A stretch of 64,000 nucleotides of DNA from Pseudomonas entomophila (GTDB lineage Bacteria > Pseudomonadota > Gammaproteobacteria > Pseudomonadales > Pseudomonadaceae), in the NCBI RefSeq assembly GCF_013523125.1, contig NZ_JAAMQJ010000003.1, positions 145,239-209,238 on the forward strand. The letters run 5' to 3'. This document shows, in pieces, positions 1 through 13,376 of this stretch (positions are counted from its first letter, which is position 1; every line of letters starts with the position of its first letter). The translations under genes and the position numbers were made by a program. The notes below the pieces were generated by a model, which saw only the letters and a list, made by a program, of their open reading frames with translations, had not been told where the DNA came from and made no database searches.

Positions 1-2015
<2,015 letters not shown>

Positions 2016-2021
2016 CGAGCC

Positions 2022-2891
2022 ATGCAAGGCGCGATGGTACGTCAGCAGCAACCCGCCCCCGGCCGCAACAAGCCGGTGCCGCGTGGTGCCAGTCGTCTGG
2101 TGGCTGAGGAGCCGGTCGCGGCGCGCCTGAAGAAGACCCACTTCGGCTTCTTCAAGCGGCTGTTCTGGCCCGTGCTGCTGGTGGCGGCAGGTTTCGGCGC
2201 CTACGAGGGCGCCATTCGCCTGATGCCCTATGCCGACCGTCCCATCACCAAGATCGCCGTGCAGGGCGACCTGAGCTACATCAGCCAGCAGGCCGTGCAG
2301 CAGCGGATCGCCCCGTACGTCGCCGCCAGCTTCTTCACCGTCGACCTGAGCGCGATGCGCGCCGAACTCGAGCAGATGCCCTGGATCGCCCATGCCGAAA
2401 TGCGCCGTGTCTGGCCGGACGAGGTCGTGGTGCGGCTCGAAGAGCAACTGCCCGTGGCGCGGTGGGGCGACGACGCCTTGCTCAACAACCAGGGCCAGGC
2501 CTTCGCGCCGCGCGAGCTGGCCAACTACGAACACCTGCCCAAGCTGGCCGGGCCGCAGCGTGCGCCGCAGCAGGTCATGCAGCAATACCAGGTGCTGAGC
2601 CAGATGCTGCGTCCGCTGGGCTTCTCCATTGCCCGGCTGGAGCTGCGCGAGCGCGGCAGCTGGTTCCTCACCACCGGCTCCGGCACCGCCGGGCCGGGGA
2701 TCGAATTACTGTTGGGACGTGACCACCTGGTAGAAAAGATGCGCCGTTTCATTGCCATTTACGACAAGACACTCAAAGAGCAGATCACCCACATCGCCCG
2801 CATCGATCTGCGTTACGCCAACGGCCTGGCCGTTGGTTGGCGGGAACCGATTGCACCGACGACGGCCCAACCCGCCGTTGCCAAGAATTAG
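2022..2891 (+). CDS. ftsQ: cell division protein FtsQ
   Basis: Bitopic inner-membrane divisome protein that links early cytoplasmic and late periplasmic division proteins (FtsB/FtsL partners). 289 residues: a basic cytoplasmic tail, one membrane segment at about residues 45-64, then a POTRA domain beginning [14 protein letters not shown] and the FtsQ beta domain. Key features such as [17 protein letters not shown] fit the family. The start is the ATG 6 bp after the ddlB stop; a second ATG four codons downstream is possible. Next gene ftsA follows after 15 bp. Confidence 0.96.
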   Translation: MQGAMVRQQQPAPGRNKPVPRGASRLVAEEPVAARLKKTHFGFFKRLFWPVLLVAAGFGAYEGAIRLMPYADRPITKIAVQGDLSYISQQAVQQRIAPYVAASFFTVDLSAMRAELEQMPWIAHAEMRRVWPDEVVVRLEEQLPVARWGDDALLNNQGQAFAPRELANYEHLPKLAGPQRAPQQVMQQYQVLSQMLRPLGFSIARLELRERGSWFLTTGSGTAGPGIELLLGRDHLVEKMRRFIAIYDKTLKEQITHIARIDLRYANGLAVGWREPIAPTTAQPAVAKN

Positions 2892-2906
2892 AGAGAGGCA
2901 GGACAA

Positions 2907-4160
2907 ATGGCAAACGCGCATAGCGGAAAGATGATCGTCGGGCTGGACATCGGCACCTCCAAGGTGGTGGCGCTGGTGGGCGAAGTCGGTGAAGACGGGA
3001 CGCTGGAAATCGTCGGCATCGGGACCCACCCGTCCCGCGGCCTGAAGAAGGGCGTGGTGGTGAACATCGAATCGACCGTGCAGTCGATTCAGCGCGCCGT
3101 GGAAGAAGCCCAGCTGATGGCCGGCTGCCGCATCCACTCGGCCTTCGTCGGCGTGGCGGGCAACCACATCCGCAGCCTGAACTCCCACGGCATCGTCGCC
3201 ATCCGCGACCGCGAGGTCAGCACCGCCGACCTGGAGCGTGTGCTGGACGCCGCCCAGGCCGTCGCCATCCCGGCCGATCAACGCGTCCTGCACACCCTGC
3301 CGCAGGACTACGTGATCGACAACCAGGAAGGCGTGCGTGAGCCCCTGGGCATGTCCGGCGTACGTCTGGAAGCCAAGGTGCACGTGGTGACCTGTGCGGT
3401 CAACGCCGCGCAGAACATCGAGAAGTGCGTGCGTCGCTGTGGCCTGGAAATCGACGACATCATCCTCGAGCAACTGGCTTCGGCCTACTCGGTGCTGACC
3501 GACGACGAGAAAGAGCTGGGCGTGTGCCTGGTGGACATCGGCGGCGGCACGACCGACATCGCCATCTTCACCGAAGGTGCCATTCGTCACACAGCCGTGA
3601 TTCCCATTGCCGGTGATCAGGTTACCAACGACATTGCCATGGCCTTGCGCACGCCGACCCAGTACGCTGAGGAGATCAAGATCCGTTATGCCTGCGCCCT
3701 GGCCAAACTGGCCAGCGCGGGCGAAACGATCAAGGTGCCGAGCGTCGGTGATCGCCCACCGCGCGAGTTGTCGCGTCAAGCCTTGGCCGAAGTGGTCGAG
3801 CCGCGCTACGACGAGCTTTTCACCTTGATCCAGGCAGAATTGCGCCGCAGCGGCTATGAAGACCTGGTGCCTGCGGGCATCGTGTTGACCGGTGGTACCG
3901 CGAAGATGGAAGGTGCCGTGGAACTGGCCGAAGAAATTTTCCACATGCCGGTGCGCCTGGGCGTACCGCATAGCGTTCGGGGGCTGAGCGACGTCGTGCG
4001 CAACCCGATCTATTCCACAGGCGTGGGATTGCTCGCCTACGGTCTGCAGAAGCAGTCCGACGACATCCCGCAGGCCGGGCACGGCGGCAACAGTTACGGC
4101 GAAGAAACGAAGGCCCCAGTGCTTGAGCGCTTCAAGCGCTGGGTCCAAGGCAATTTCTAA
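2907..4160 (+). CDS. ftsA: cell division protein FtsA
   Basis: Actin-like ATPase that anchors FtsZ filaments to the membrane. 417 residues, usual length. Actin-fold signatures: GLDIGTSKVVALVGE near the N-terminus (phosphate 1), LVDIGGGTTDIAIF (phosphate 2) and GIVLTGGTAKMEG (adenosine motif). The C-terminal LERFKRWVQGNF is the amphipathic membrane-targeting helix. Start is preceded by a good GAGAGAGGCAGGA ribosome site. Co-directional with ftsQ and ftsZ. Confidence 0.97.
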   Translation: MANAHSGKMIVGLDIGTSKVVALVGEVGEDGTLEIVGIGTHPSRGLKKGVVVNIESTVQSIQRAVEEAQLMAGCRIHSAFVGVAGNHIRSLNSHGIVAIRDREVSTADLERVLDAAQAVAIPADQRVLHTLPQDYVIDNQEGVREPLGMSGVRLEAKVHVVTCAVNAAQNIEKCVRRCGLEIDDIILEQLASAYSVLTDDEKELGVCLVDIGGGTTDIAIFTEGAIRHTAVIPIAGDQVTNDIAMALRTPTQYAEEIKIRYACALAKLASAGETIKVPSVGDRPPRELSRQALAEVVEPRYDELFTLIQAELRRSGYEDLVPAGIVLTGGTAKMEGAVELAEEIFHMPVRLGVPHSVRGLSDVVRNPIYSTGVGLLAYGLQKQSDDIPQAGHGGNSYGEETKAPVLERFKRWVQGNF

Positions 4161-4216
4161 GTTTCAAAAGCAGTAGTGGCAGGCGCACAAAACTAGAGAA
4201 TGTAAGGAGAGGGAAA

Positions 4217-5419
4217 ATGTTCGAGCTCGTAGACAACGTCCCGCAAAGCCCGGTCATCAAGGTGATCGGCGTCGGTGGCGGCGGTGGCAACGCCGTCAAC
4301 CACATGGTCAAGAGCAACATCGAAGGCGTCGAGTTCATCTGCGCCAACACCGATGCTCAGGCGCTCAAGAACATTGGTGCGCGCACTATCCTGCAGCTGG
4401 GGACCGGGGTCACCAAGGGCTTGGGCGCTGGCGCCAACCCGGAAGTCGGTCGTCAGGCCGCGCTGGAAGACCGCGAACGCATCGCCGAAGTGCTGCAAGG
4501 CACCAACATGGTGTTCATCACCACCGGCATGGGTGGCGGTACCGGCACCGGTGCGGCCCCGATCATCGCCGAAGTGGCGAAGGAGATGGGCATCCTGACC
4601 GTGGCCGTGGTCACGCGTCCGTTCCCGTTCGAAGGCCGCAAGCGCATGCAGATCGCCGACGAGGGGATTCGCTCGCTGGCCGAGAGCGTCGACTCGCTGA
4701 TCACCATTCCCAACGAAAAACTGCTGACCATTCTCGGCAAGGACGCCAGCCTGCTGTCCGCTTTCGCCAAGGCCGATGACGTACTGGCCGGTGCCGTGCG
4801 CGGTATCTCCGACATCATCAAGCGTCCCGGCATGATCAACGTCGACTTCGCCGACGTGCGCACCGTGATGGGCGAGATGGGCATGGCCATGATGGGCACC
4901 GGCTGCGCCAGCGGTCCGAACCGTGCGCGCGAAGCGACCGAAGCGGCCATCCGCAACCCGCTGCTCGAAGACGTCAACCTGCAAGGCGCCCGCGGCATCC
5001 TGGTCAACATCACCGCCGGTCCCGACCTGTCCCTGGGCGAATACTCCGACGTTGGTAGCATCATCGAGGCCTTCGCCTCCGACCACGCCATGGTCAAGGT
5101 CGGTACCGTCATCGACCCGGACATGCGCGACGAGCTGCACGTGACCGTCGTGGCCACCGGCCTGGGCGCGCGCATCGAGAAGCCGGTCAAGGTGATCGAC
5201 AACACGCTGCAGTCGACGGCCGCTTCGGCCTCCCAGCAGACCCCGGCACCGGCGCCCGTACGCAACGAGCAGTCGTCGGTCAACTACCGCGACCTCGAGC
5301 GCCCGACCGTCATGCGCAACCAGGCGCACCAAGGTGCCGCAGCCGCTGCCAAGCTCAACCCGCAAGACGACCTGGATTACCTGGACATTCCAGCCTTCCT
5401 GCGCCGTCAGGCCGATTGA
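4217..5419 (+). CDS. ftsZ: cell division protein FtsZ
   Basis: Tubulin-like GTPase that forms the Z ring. 400 residues. The tubulin signature GGGTGTG lies at about 107-113, with the nucleotide-binding loop GVGGGGGN near 18-25. A variable Ala/Pro-rich linker (about 320-380) leads to the conserved C-terminal tail DYLDIPAFLRRQAD, which binds FtsA and other partners. A strong AAGGAGAGG ribosome site lies 7-14 bp upstream. The gap to ftsA is 56 bp and to lpxC 112 bp, so lpxC may have its own promoter. Confidence 0.98.
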   Translation: MFELVDNVPQSPVIKVIGVGGGGGNAVNHMVKSNIEGVEFICANTDAQALKNIGARTILQLGTGVTKGLGAGANPEVGRQAALEDRERIAEVLQGTNMVFITTGMGGGTGTGAAPIIAEVAKEMGILTVAVVTRPFPFEGRKRMQIADEGIRSLAESVDSLITIPNEKLLTILGKDASLLSAFAKADDVLAGAVRGISDIIKRPGMINVDFADVRTVMGEMGMAMMGTGCASGPNRAREATEAAIRNPLLEDVNLQGARGILVNITAGPDLSLGEYSDVGSIIEAFASDHAMVKVGTVIDPDMRDELHVTVVATGLGARIEKPVKVIDNTLQSTAASASQQTPAPAPVRNEQSSVNYRDLERPTVMRNQAHQGAAAAAKLNPQDDLDYLDIPAFLRRQAD

Positions 5420-5531
5420 TGGAATTTATCAGGGCTATGCAGGTGATTGGTGTTCAGCAAAGGTCGGGTCTGTTATCATCCCTGGCCTTTGTTGATACCT
5501 GTTCGCAATTTGCGCTGAAGCGGCCGAAGCC

Positions 5532-6443
5532 ATGATTAGACAACGCACCCTGAAGAATACCATCCGTGCCACAGGCGTCGGCCTGCACTCGGGGGAAAAG
5601 GTCTACCTGACCCTCAAGCCCGCGCCTGTCGACACTGGCATCGTCTTTCGCCGCGCCGACCTGAACCCGGTCGTGGAAATCGCCGCCTGGGCGAAGAACG
5701 TCGGTGAGACCACCATGTCGACGACCCTGGTCGACGGTGGAGTGAAGGTCGATACCGTCGAGCACCTGCTGTCGGCCATGGCGGGCCTGGGCATCGACAA
5801 TGCCTATGTGGAGCTTTCCGCGTCGGAAGTCCCGATCATGGACGGCAGCGCCGGTCCATTCGTGTTTCTGATTCAGTCGGCCGGCCTGGAAGAGCAGGAC
5901 GCGCCGAAGAAATTCATCCGGATTCTGCGTGAAGTCACCGTCACCGACGGCGACAAGCGCGCCACCTTCAAGCCGTTCGAGGGCTTCAAGGTGAGTTTCG
6001 AAATAGACTTCGACCACCCGGTGCTGCGCAACCGCACGCAGACGGCCAGCGTCGACTTCTCCAGCACCTCGTTCGTCAAGGAAGTCAGCCGCGCCCGTAC
6101 GTTCGGCTTCATGCGCGACCTGGAATACATGCGCAAGCACAATCGCGCATTGGGTGGCAGCGTGGCCAACGCCATCGTCGTCGACGAGAGCGGTGTACTC
6201 AACGAAGATGGCCTGCGGTACGAGGACGAATTCGTCAAGCACAAGATCCTCGACGCCATCGGCGACCTGTACCTGCTGGGCAAGAGCCTGATTGGCGAGT
6301 TCTATGGCTTCAAGTCCGGCCACGCGCTGAACAACAAGCTGTTGCGCCGCCTGATCGACGAGACCGATGCCTGGGAAGTCGTGACGTTCGAAGACGCCAG
6401 CACGGCGCCGATTTCCTACATGCGGCCTGTCGCCGCCGTGTAA
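5532..6443 (+). CDS. lpxC: UDP-3-O-acyl-N-acetylglucosamine deacetylase
   Basis: Zinc-dependent committed step of lipid A synthesis. 303 residues. The zinc ligands H78 (in VEHLLSAM), H237 and D241 (in HKILDAIGD) and the general acid H264 (in SGHALNN) fall at exactly the published P. aeruginosa LpxC numbers. It closes the dcw cluster, and a strong terminator follows 22 bp after the stop. The 112-bp leader is AT-richer than its surroundings (TTATCAT near 5473-5479) and could hold a promoter, but no good -35 is visible. Confidence 0.98.
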   Translation: MIRQRTLKNTIRATGVGLHSGEKVYLTLKPAPVDTGIVFRRADLNPVVEIAAWAKNVGETTMSTTLVDGGVKVDTVEHLLSAMAGLGIDNAYVELSASEVPIMDGSAGPFVFLIQSAGLEEQDAPKKFIRILREVTVTDGDKRATFKPFEGFKVSFEIDFDHPVLRNRTQTASVDFSSTSFVKEVSRARTFGFMRDLEYMRKHNRALGGSVANAIVVDESGVLNEDGLRYEDEFVKHKILDAIGDLYLLGKSLIGEFYGFKSGHALNNKLLRRLIDETDAWEVVTFEDASTAPISYMRPVAAV

Positions 6444-6465
6444 GCGATCGTTCTGCGATGCACTG

Positions 6466-6495
6466 AAAAGGCCGCCCTCCGGGGCGGCCTTTTTC
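6466..6495 (+). terminator. rho-independent terminator after lpxC
   Basis: A-run, then inverted repeat GGCCGCCC / GGGGCGGCC with a TCC loop, then TTTTT. The A-run on the other side makes it usable from both directions, so it also serves dciA, which converges from the right. Confidence 0.9.
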
Positions 6496-6501
6496 GTGGG
6501 G

Positions 6502-6957
6502 TCAGGGTTTGGCCGGCGCGTGTTTGGCCAGACGCTCCAAGGCCTGCCGCAAGCGCGGATCGCTGATCCCTTCGGCCGAGTCACGGATGCTGGCGGCCGC
6601 ATCGTTCGATAGCACCAATGGCTGACTGATCCGGGGTGCAGACACCAGAGGGGGGCGGACCTGAAAGCGGATTTTCTGCAGGTTGCCAAAGGCCTCCAGT
6701 GCCTGGAGCTGGCGTTGCAGGCGTTTTTGCTGATAACGCAGGCGCGTGGCCCAATGCCCGTCGGTGACCACCAGCGACAGGACGCCGTCGCGCCATGCCG
6801 CGATATGGCAATGGGCGCGTGCCGCCGGCTGCAGCTGGCTTTCCAGCAGGCGCTGCAAATGCGCCAGACGCTGGGCCTGGTTGAGCAGCAGCTTGAGCGG
6901 ACGCGCGCCACGCAGCAGTTCGGACGGCGGGCGGGCGGGGGAGGGCTTGTAGGCCAT
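6502..6957 (-). CDS. dciA: DUF721 protein, DciA-type replicative helicase loader
   Basis: DciA proteins (DUF721) load the DnaB helicase in bacteria that lack phage-derived DnaC/DnaI loaders, including Pseudomonas. The 151-residue product starts MAYKPSPARPPSELL and holds the DUF721 fold across roughly residues 10-110 (ALLR..LL.AQRL.HLQRLLE, then a W-T/R-LRYQQ stretch). The ATG at 6957 is chosen because the upstream in-frame extension is low-complexity and not protein-like. The gene is convergent with lpxC and divergent from secA, the order I recall around PA4405. Function is assigned by family and context. Confidence 0.85.
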   Translation of the reverse strand: MAYKPSPARPPSELLRGARPLKLLLNQAQRLAHLQRLLESQLQPAARAHCHIAAWRDGVLSLVVTDGHWATRLRYQQKRLQRQLQALEAFGNLQKIRFQVRPPLVSAPRISQPLVLSNDAAASIRDSAEGISDPRLRQALERLAKHAPAKP

Positions 6958-7353
6958 GGATAGAACAACCGACGTGGACGTGGGGGTTAGCTTACCAGAC
7001 GGGGAAGCGGGGAGTGGCACGCTGCACGTGGCAGGCCGATGTTCAGCCCTTTGTGGGCGCGGGTAAGCCCGTTCCCACAGGCGGCACCAGGACGACGGCT
7101 GGGCTTCCCTGGGGTGGACTTCGTTGATCGGCGTCAAGCGCACGGCTCACCGCTTTTTCCTCATGCCTTGAACTCCCCGGAATCGTCCTTATCTTACAAG
7201 AGCCCCGTCACAGCGCTGTGCCAGTATCGTGGACATCCGCCACTTTCCTCACCATCGTTTCCGGGTAGAATGCTCGTTCGCATGCGGCCTCCGGCTGCAC
7301 GGGCGACTTCACGGGGCCGCCCTCCATCCCCACGTGTGGAAGATCCTGCCGAT
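6958..7353. other. 396-bp divergent intergenic region between dciA and secA
   Basis: No convincing gene. It should carry the promoters for dciA (leftward) and secA (rightward). TAGAAT at 7266-7271 is a reasonable -10 for secA, about 83 bp before its ATG, but without a clear -35. The frame is open upstream of secA back to 7039, but the predicted residues are Pro/Ser/Arg-rich and unlike SecA. Confidence 0.6.
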
Positions 7354-10092
<2,739 letters not shown>

Positions 10093-10130
10093 TCGGTCCT
10101 GACCCCGCGATACCCCGCTACTGAACACTG

Positions 10131-10163
10131 CGCCGCGCCGGTTTCGACCGTCGCGGCGTTGTT
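10131..10163 (+). terminator. likely terminator after secA
   Basis: Nearly continuous stem: CGCCGCG, C, CGGT, loop TTCG, ACCG, T, CGCGGCG, followed by TTGTT. Strong stem with a UUCG-type loop but a short imperfect T-tract. It separates secA from argJ. Confidence 0.7.
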
Positions 10164-10216
10164 CCTTCTGCTGCTTCGCCTTACTCTGTGCGATCTATCT
10201 ACCTAGGAGCGCTTAC

Positions 10217-11434
10217 ATGGCTGTTGGTCTTGGTCCCCTGCCTACCTTGCACCCGGTTCCCGGTTTCGAACTTGGCATCGCTTCGGCGGGCATCAAGCGT
10301 CCCGGACGCAAGGATGTGGTCGTCATGCGCTGCGCCGAAGGCGCCAGCGTGGCCGGTGTGTTCACCCTCAACGCGTTCTGCGCCGCGCCGGTCATCCTGG
10401 CCAAGCAGCGCGTGCAGGGCTCCGTGCGCTACCTGCTGACCAACACCGGCAACGCCAACGCTGGCACGGGCGCGCCGGGCCTGGCGGCTGCCGAGCGCAC
10501 CTGTGCGACCCTGGCCGACCTGGCGGGTGTCGACGCCAGTGCGGTGCTGCCGTTCTCCACGGGCGTCATCGGCGAACCCCTGCCGGTGGAAAAGATCGAA
10601 GGCGCCTTGCAGGCCGCGCTGGATGACCTGTCGGAAGACAACTGGGCCGACGCCGCCACGGGCATCATGACCACCGACACCTTGCCCAAGGGCGCCAGCC
10701 GCCAGTTCCAGCACGCGGGCGTCACCGTCACCGTGACCGGCATCAGCAAGGGCGCGGGCATGATCCGCCCGAACATGGCCACCATGCTCGGCTACATCGC
10801 CACCGACGCCAAGGTCGCCCCAGGCGTGCTGAAGGACCTGATGCTCGACGGCGCCAACAAGTCGTTCAACCGCATCACCATCGACGGCGACACCTCGACC
10901 AACGACTGCTGCATGCTGATCGCCACCGGCAAGGCCGACCTGCCGGAAATCACCGAGGCCAGCGGTGCGCTGTTCGAGGCGTTGAAGGCCGCCGTGTTCG
11001 AGGTGTGCATGGAGGTGGCCCAGGCCATCGTCCGTGACGGCGAAGGCGCGACCAAGTTCGTCACCGTGCAGGTCAATGGCGGTGGCAACCACCAGGAGTG
11101 CCTGGATGTCGGGTATGCCGTGGCGCATTCGCCGTTGATCAAGACCGCGCTGTTCGCCTCCGACCCCAACTGGGGCCGTATCCTGGCGGCCGTGGGCCGT
11201 GCCGGTGTGCCGGAACTCGACGTCAGCCTGATCGACGTGTACCTGGGTGACGTGTGCATCGCCAGCCAGGGCGGGCGCAGCCCGAGCTACACGGAAGAGC
11301 AGGGCGCTGCGGTCATGGCGCAGGAAGAGATCACCATCCGCATCGACCTGGGCCGTGGCGCGTGCAGCGAAACGATCTGGACCACCGACCTGTCCCACGA
11401 GTACGTGAAGATCAACGCCGAATACCGGACCTGA
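10217..11434 (+). CDS. argJ: bifunctional glutamate N-acetyltransferase / amino-acid N-acetyltransferase
   Basis: Recycles the acetyl group from N-acetylornithine to glutamate in the cyclic arginine pathway, and in the bifunctional form can also use acetyl-CoA. 405 residues. The ATML motif (A188-T189 in [14 protein letters not shown]) is the autocleavage site that frees the nucleophilic Thr of the beta chain. TNTGNANAGTG near residues 75-85 and GIMTTDT near 149-155 are also typical. A 234-bp stretch with no convincing gene separates it from mutT; in P. aeruginosa I recall a glutathione S-transferase gene there. Confidence 0.95.
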   Translation: MAVGLGPLPTLHPVPGFELGIASAGIKRPGRKDVVVMRCAEGASVAGVFTLNAFCAAPVILAKQRVQGSVRYLLTNTGNANAGTGAPGLAAAERTCATLADLAGVDASAVLPFSTGVIGEPLPVEKIEGALQAALDDLSEDNWADAATGIMTTDTLPKGASRQFQHAGVTVTVTGISKGAGMIRPNMATMLGYIATDAKVAPGVLKDLMLDGANKSFNRITIDGDTSTNDCCMLIATGKADLPEITEASGALFEALKAAVFEVCMEVAQAIVRDGEGATKFVTVQVNGGGNHQECLDVGYAVAHSPLIKTALFASDPNWGRILAAVGRAGVPELDVSLIDVYLGDVCIASQGGRSPSYTEEQGAAVMAQEEITIRIDLGRGACSETIWTTDLSHEYVKINAEYRT

Positions 11435-11668
11435 TCGATCGTCCTTCGCCCGCCGCCGCCCGTGATCCACGAGCGCGGCGACGGGCATCGGGCCTGTGGC
11501 CCGTCTGCCTCATCGTCTGCGATATCCCAGGGAGTTCCCCATGCGCCATCACCTGATCCTCGGCCTCGCGCCGTACGCGTCCTCTTCGCGTTCATCGCTG
11601 GCCTGTCGTTCAACGTCTTGCGCGGACTTCGCCTCGCGCGATGCCCGGCACCGTGAGGAGGGCGCGCG

Positions 11669-12613
11669 ATGAAGCGGATCCATGTCGCCGCAGCAGTCGT
11701 CCGTGGCCAGGATGGGCGCATCCTGATCGCTCGACGCGCCGATACCCAGCACCAGGGGGGATTGTGGGAGTTTCCTGGTGGCAAGGTCGAGGAGGGAGAG
11801 GACGTCAGTACCGCACTGGCCCGTGAGCTGCACGAGGAGCTGGGCATTCACGTGGTGCATGCCCAACCGTTGATCAAGGTGCGTCACGATTACCCCGACA
11901 AGCAGATTCTGCTCGATGTGCACGAGGTGATGGCATTCGAAGGCGAGCCCCATGGTGCCGAAGGTCAGCCTGTGGCCTGGGTCGCGCCCAGGGCGCTGGG
12001 CGACTACGCCTTTCCCGAGGCCAACAAGCCGATCGTCGCCGCCGCACGCCTTCCCGAGCAGTACCTGATCACGCCCGATGGGCTCGACGTGCCAGCGTTG
12101 CTGCGAGGCATCCGCCAGGCCGTGGCCCAGGGCTGCAAGCTCATCCAGCTGCGCGCCCCGGACCTGTACGACCCCAAGTACCGTGACGTGGCGGTGGATG
12201 CCATCGGGCTGTGCGCAGGCAAGGCGCAGCTCATGCTCAAGGGGCCGCTGGAGTGGCTGGGCGACTTCCCCTCGGCTGGCTGGCATCTGACCGCACAGCA
12301 GTTGCGAAAGTACGCGGCCAAGGGCCGACCGTTCCCGGTCGACCGCTGGCTGGCGGCGTCTTGTCACGATGAAGAGGAGCTGAGCCTGGCGCGGCAGATG
12401 GGTGTGGATTTCGTAACGCTTTCACCCGTGCAGGCGACCCAGACCCACCCTGAGGCGACACCGCTGGGGTGGGAGACCGCTGAACGGCTCATCGACGGAT
12501 GTGGGCAGCCAGTGTTTCTGCTCGGAGGCGTAGGGCCGCAGGACAGTGCGCGCGCACGTATGATCGGGGCACAGGGCGTGGCGGGCATTCGGGCGTTCTG
12601 GCCGGCGGATTGA
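11669..12613 (+). CDS. mutT: Nudix hydrolase (MutT) fused to a ThiE-like domain
   Basis: Two-domain protein of 314 residues. The N-terminal half (about 1-130) is a MutT-type Nudix hydrolase that should clean 8-oxo-dGTP from the nucleotide pool; its Nudix box is complete (GGKVEEGED...ARELHEELGI, about 37-60). The C-terminal half (about 135-314) resembles thiamine-phosphate synthase (CKLIQLRAP, VTLSPVQATQTHP, LGGVGPQD). This fusion is known from Pseudomonas, and the role of the ThiE-like half is unclear. A palindromic repeat follows its stop. Confidence 0.9.
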   Translation: MKRIHVAAAVVRGQDGRILIARRADTQHQGGLWEFPGGKVEEGEDVSTALARELHEELGIHVVHAQPLIKVRHDYPDKQILLDVHEVMAFEGEPHGAEGQPVAWVAPRALGDYAFPEANKPIVAAARLPEQYLITPDGLDVPALLRGIRQAVAQGCKLIQLRAPDLYDPKYRDVAVDAIGLCAGKAQLMLKGPLEWLGDFPSAGWHLTAQQLRKYAAKGRPFPVDRWLAASCHDEEELSLARQMGVDFVTLSPVQATQTHPEATPLGWETAERLIDGCGQPVFLLGGVGPQDSARARMIGAQGVAGIRAFWPAD

Positions 12614-12671
12614 AGACACGCCTGCAGGCGGTGCAGGTGCTCTACGGGCGGCGGTTTGTGCTGACAGAGGG

Positions 12672-12802
12672 TGTGGGCCCTGCGGGCCCAATCGCGGCAC
12701 TGGGGCCGCTCCCACAGGTGACCGCGATAGCCTGCAACCCCGCGGTGGGACTACGGGTGTAGGAGCGGCCCCCGTGCCGCGATTGGGCCTGAAAGGCCCA
12801 CA
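12672..12802. repeat. palindromic dispersed repeat, copy 1 (131 bp)
   Basis: Two inverted arms (TGTGGGCC...AATCGCGGCAC.GGGGCCGCTCC and its complement) flank a core with GACCGCGATAGCCTGCAACC. It closely matches, in inverted orientation, the element at 22608-22767, including a shared unpaired core, so it is a dispersed family and not chance. It lies between the convergent ends of mutT and the adenosyltransferase gene and may act as a bidirectional stem-loop. It looks like a paired-REP (BIME-type) or MITE-type element. Confidence 0.85.
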
Positions 12803-12808
12803 GAACCC

Positions 12809-13375
12809 TCAACACGGCGCCCGCTTCGCCGCCTGCCACAACACCTCGTCCACCCCCTGGCGGCGCCCGATGATCCGCGCGGCCACGAACAGCAGGTCCG
12901 ACAGCCGGTTCACATAGGCCAACCCCACCCCGGCCAGCGGCTCCACCTGGTTGAGCTGCTGGCAACGCCGCTCGGCCGTGCGCGCCAGGCTGCGGCACAC
13001 ATGGGCCTGGGCCACCAGCGCCGAGCCGCCGGGCAGGATGAAGTTCTCCAAGGGTCCCAGCTCCTCGTTCCAGCGATCGATCGCCGCCTCCAGCCGCTCG
13101 ACCTCGACAGCGTCCAGGGCCTGGTAGCTGGGCATCGCCAACTCGCCCCCCAGGTCGAACAGCCGGTGCTGACAAGGCGCCAGTACCGCGCTCACCTCGT
13201 CCAGGCCGGCTTCGGCCAGCCCGGCCAGCAACAGGCCGAGCTGGCTGTTCAGGCTGTCCACCTCGCCGATGGCCTCGATACGCGGGTGATCTTTGGGCAC
13301 CCGGCGGCCATCGCCCAGCCCCGTCTCGCCCTTGTCGCCAGTGCGTGTGTAGATCTTGGAAAGCCGAAAGCCCAT
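12809..13375 (-). CDS. PduO-type cob(I)alamin adenosyltransferase
   Basis: Transfers the adenosyl group of ATP to cob(I)alamin to make coenzyme B12. 188 residues from the ATG giving MGFRLSKIYTRTGDKGETGLGDG; this N-terminal TRTGDKGxTGL is the PduO-family ATP-binding signature. Other hallmarks are EVDSLNSQLG (about 38-47), the helix RTAERR (about 136-141) and NRLSDLLFVAAR near the C-terminus. It begins 1 bp after the stop of the sensor kinase gene, so the two are almost certainly co-transcribed. Often named cobO or pduO in annotations, so no symbol is forced. Confidence 0.92.
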   Translation of the reverse strand: MGFRLSKIYTRTGDKGETGLGDGRRVPKDHPRIEAIGEVDSLNSQLGLLLAGLAEAGLDEVSAVLAPCQHRLFDLGGELAMPSYQALDAVEVERLEAAIDRWNEELGPLENFILPGGSALVAQAHVCRSLARTAERRCQQLNQVEPLAGVGLAYVNRLSDLLFVAARIIGRRQGVDEVLWQAAKRAPC

Positions 13376-13376
13376 G

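Noticed and set aside
7039..7353. N-terminal extension of SecA by about 105 codons
   Set aside because: The sequence is Pro/Ser/Arg-rich and unlike SecA; the ATG at 7354 gives the known N-terminus.
11541..11672. 43-codon frame starting MRHHLILGLAP before mutT
   Set aside because: Has a possible ribosome site and overlaps mutT by ATGA, but the Ser/Arg-rich sequence is not protein-like and I recognise no family. Too weak to call.
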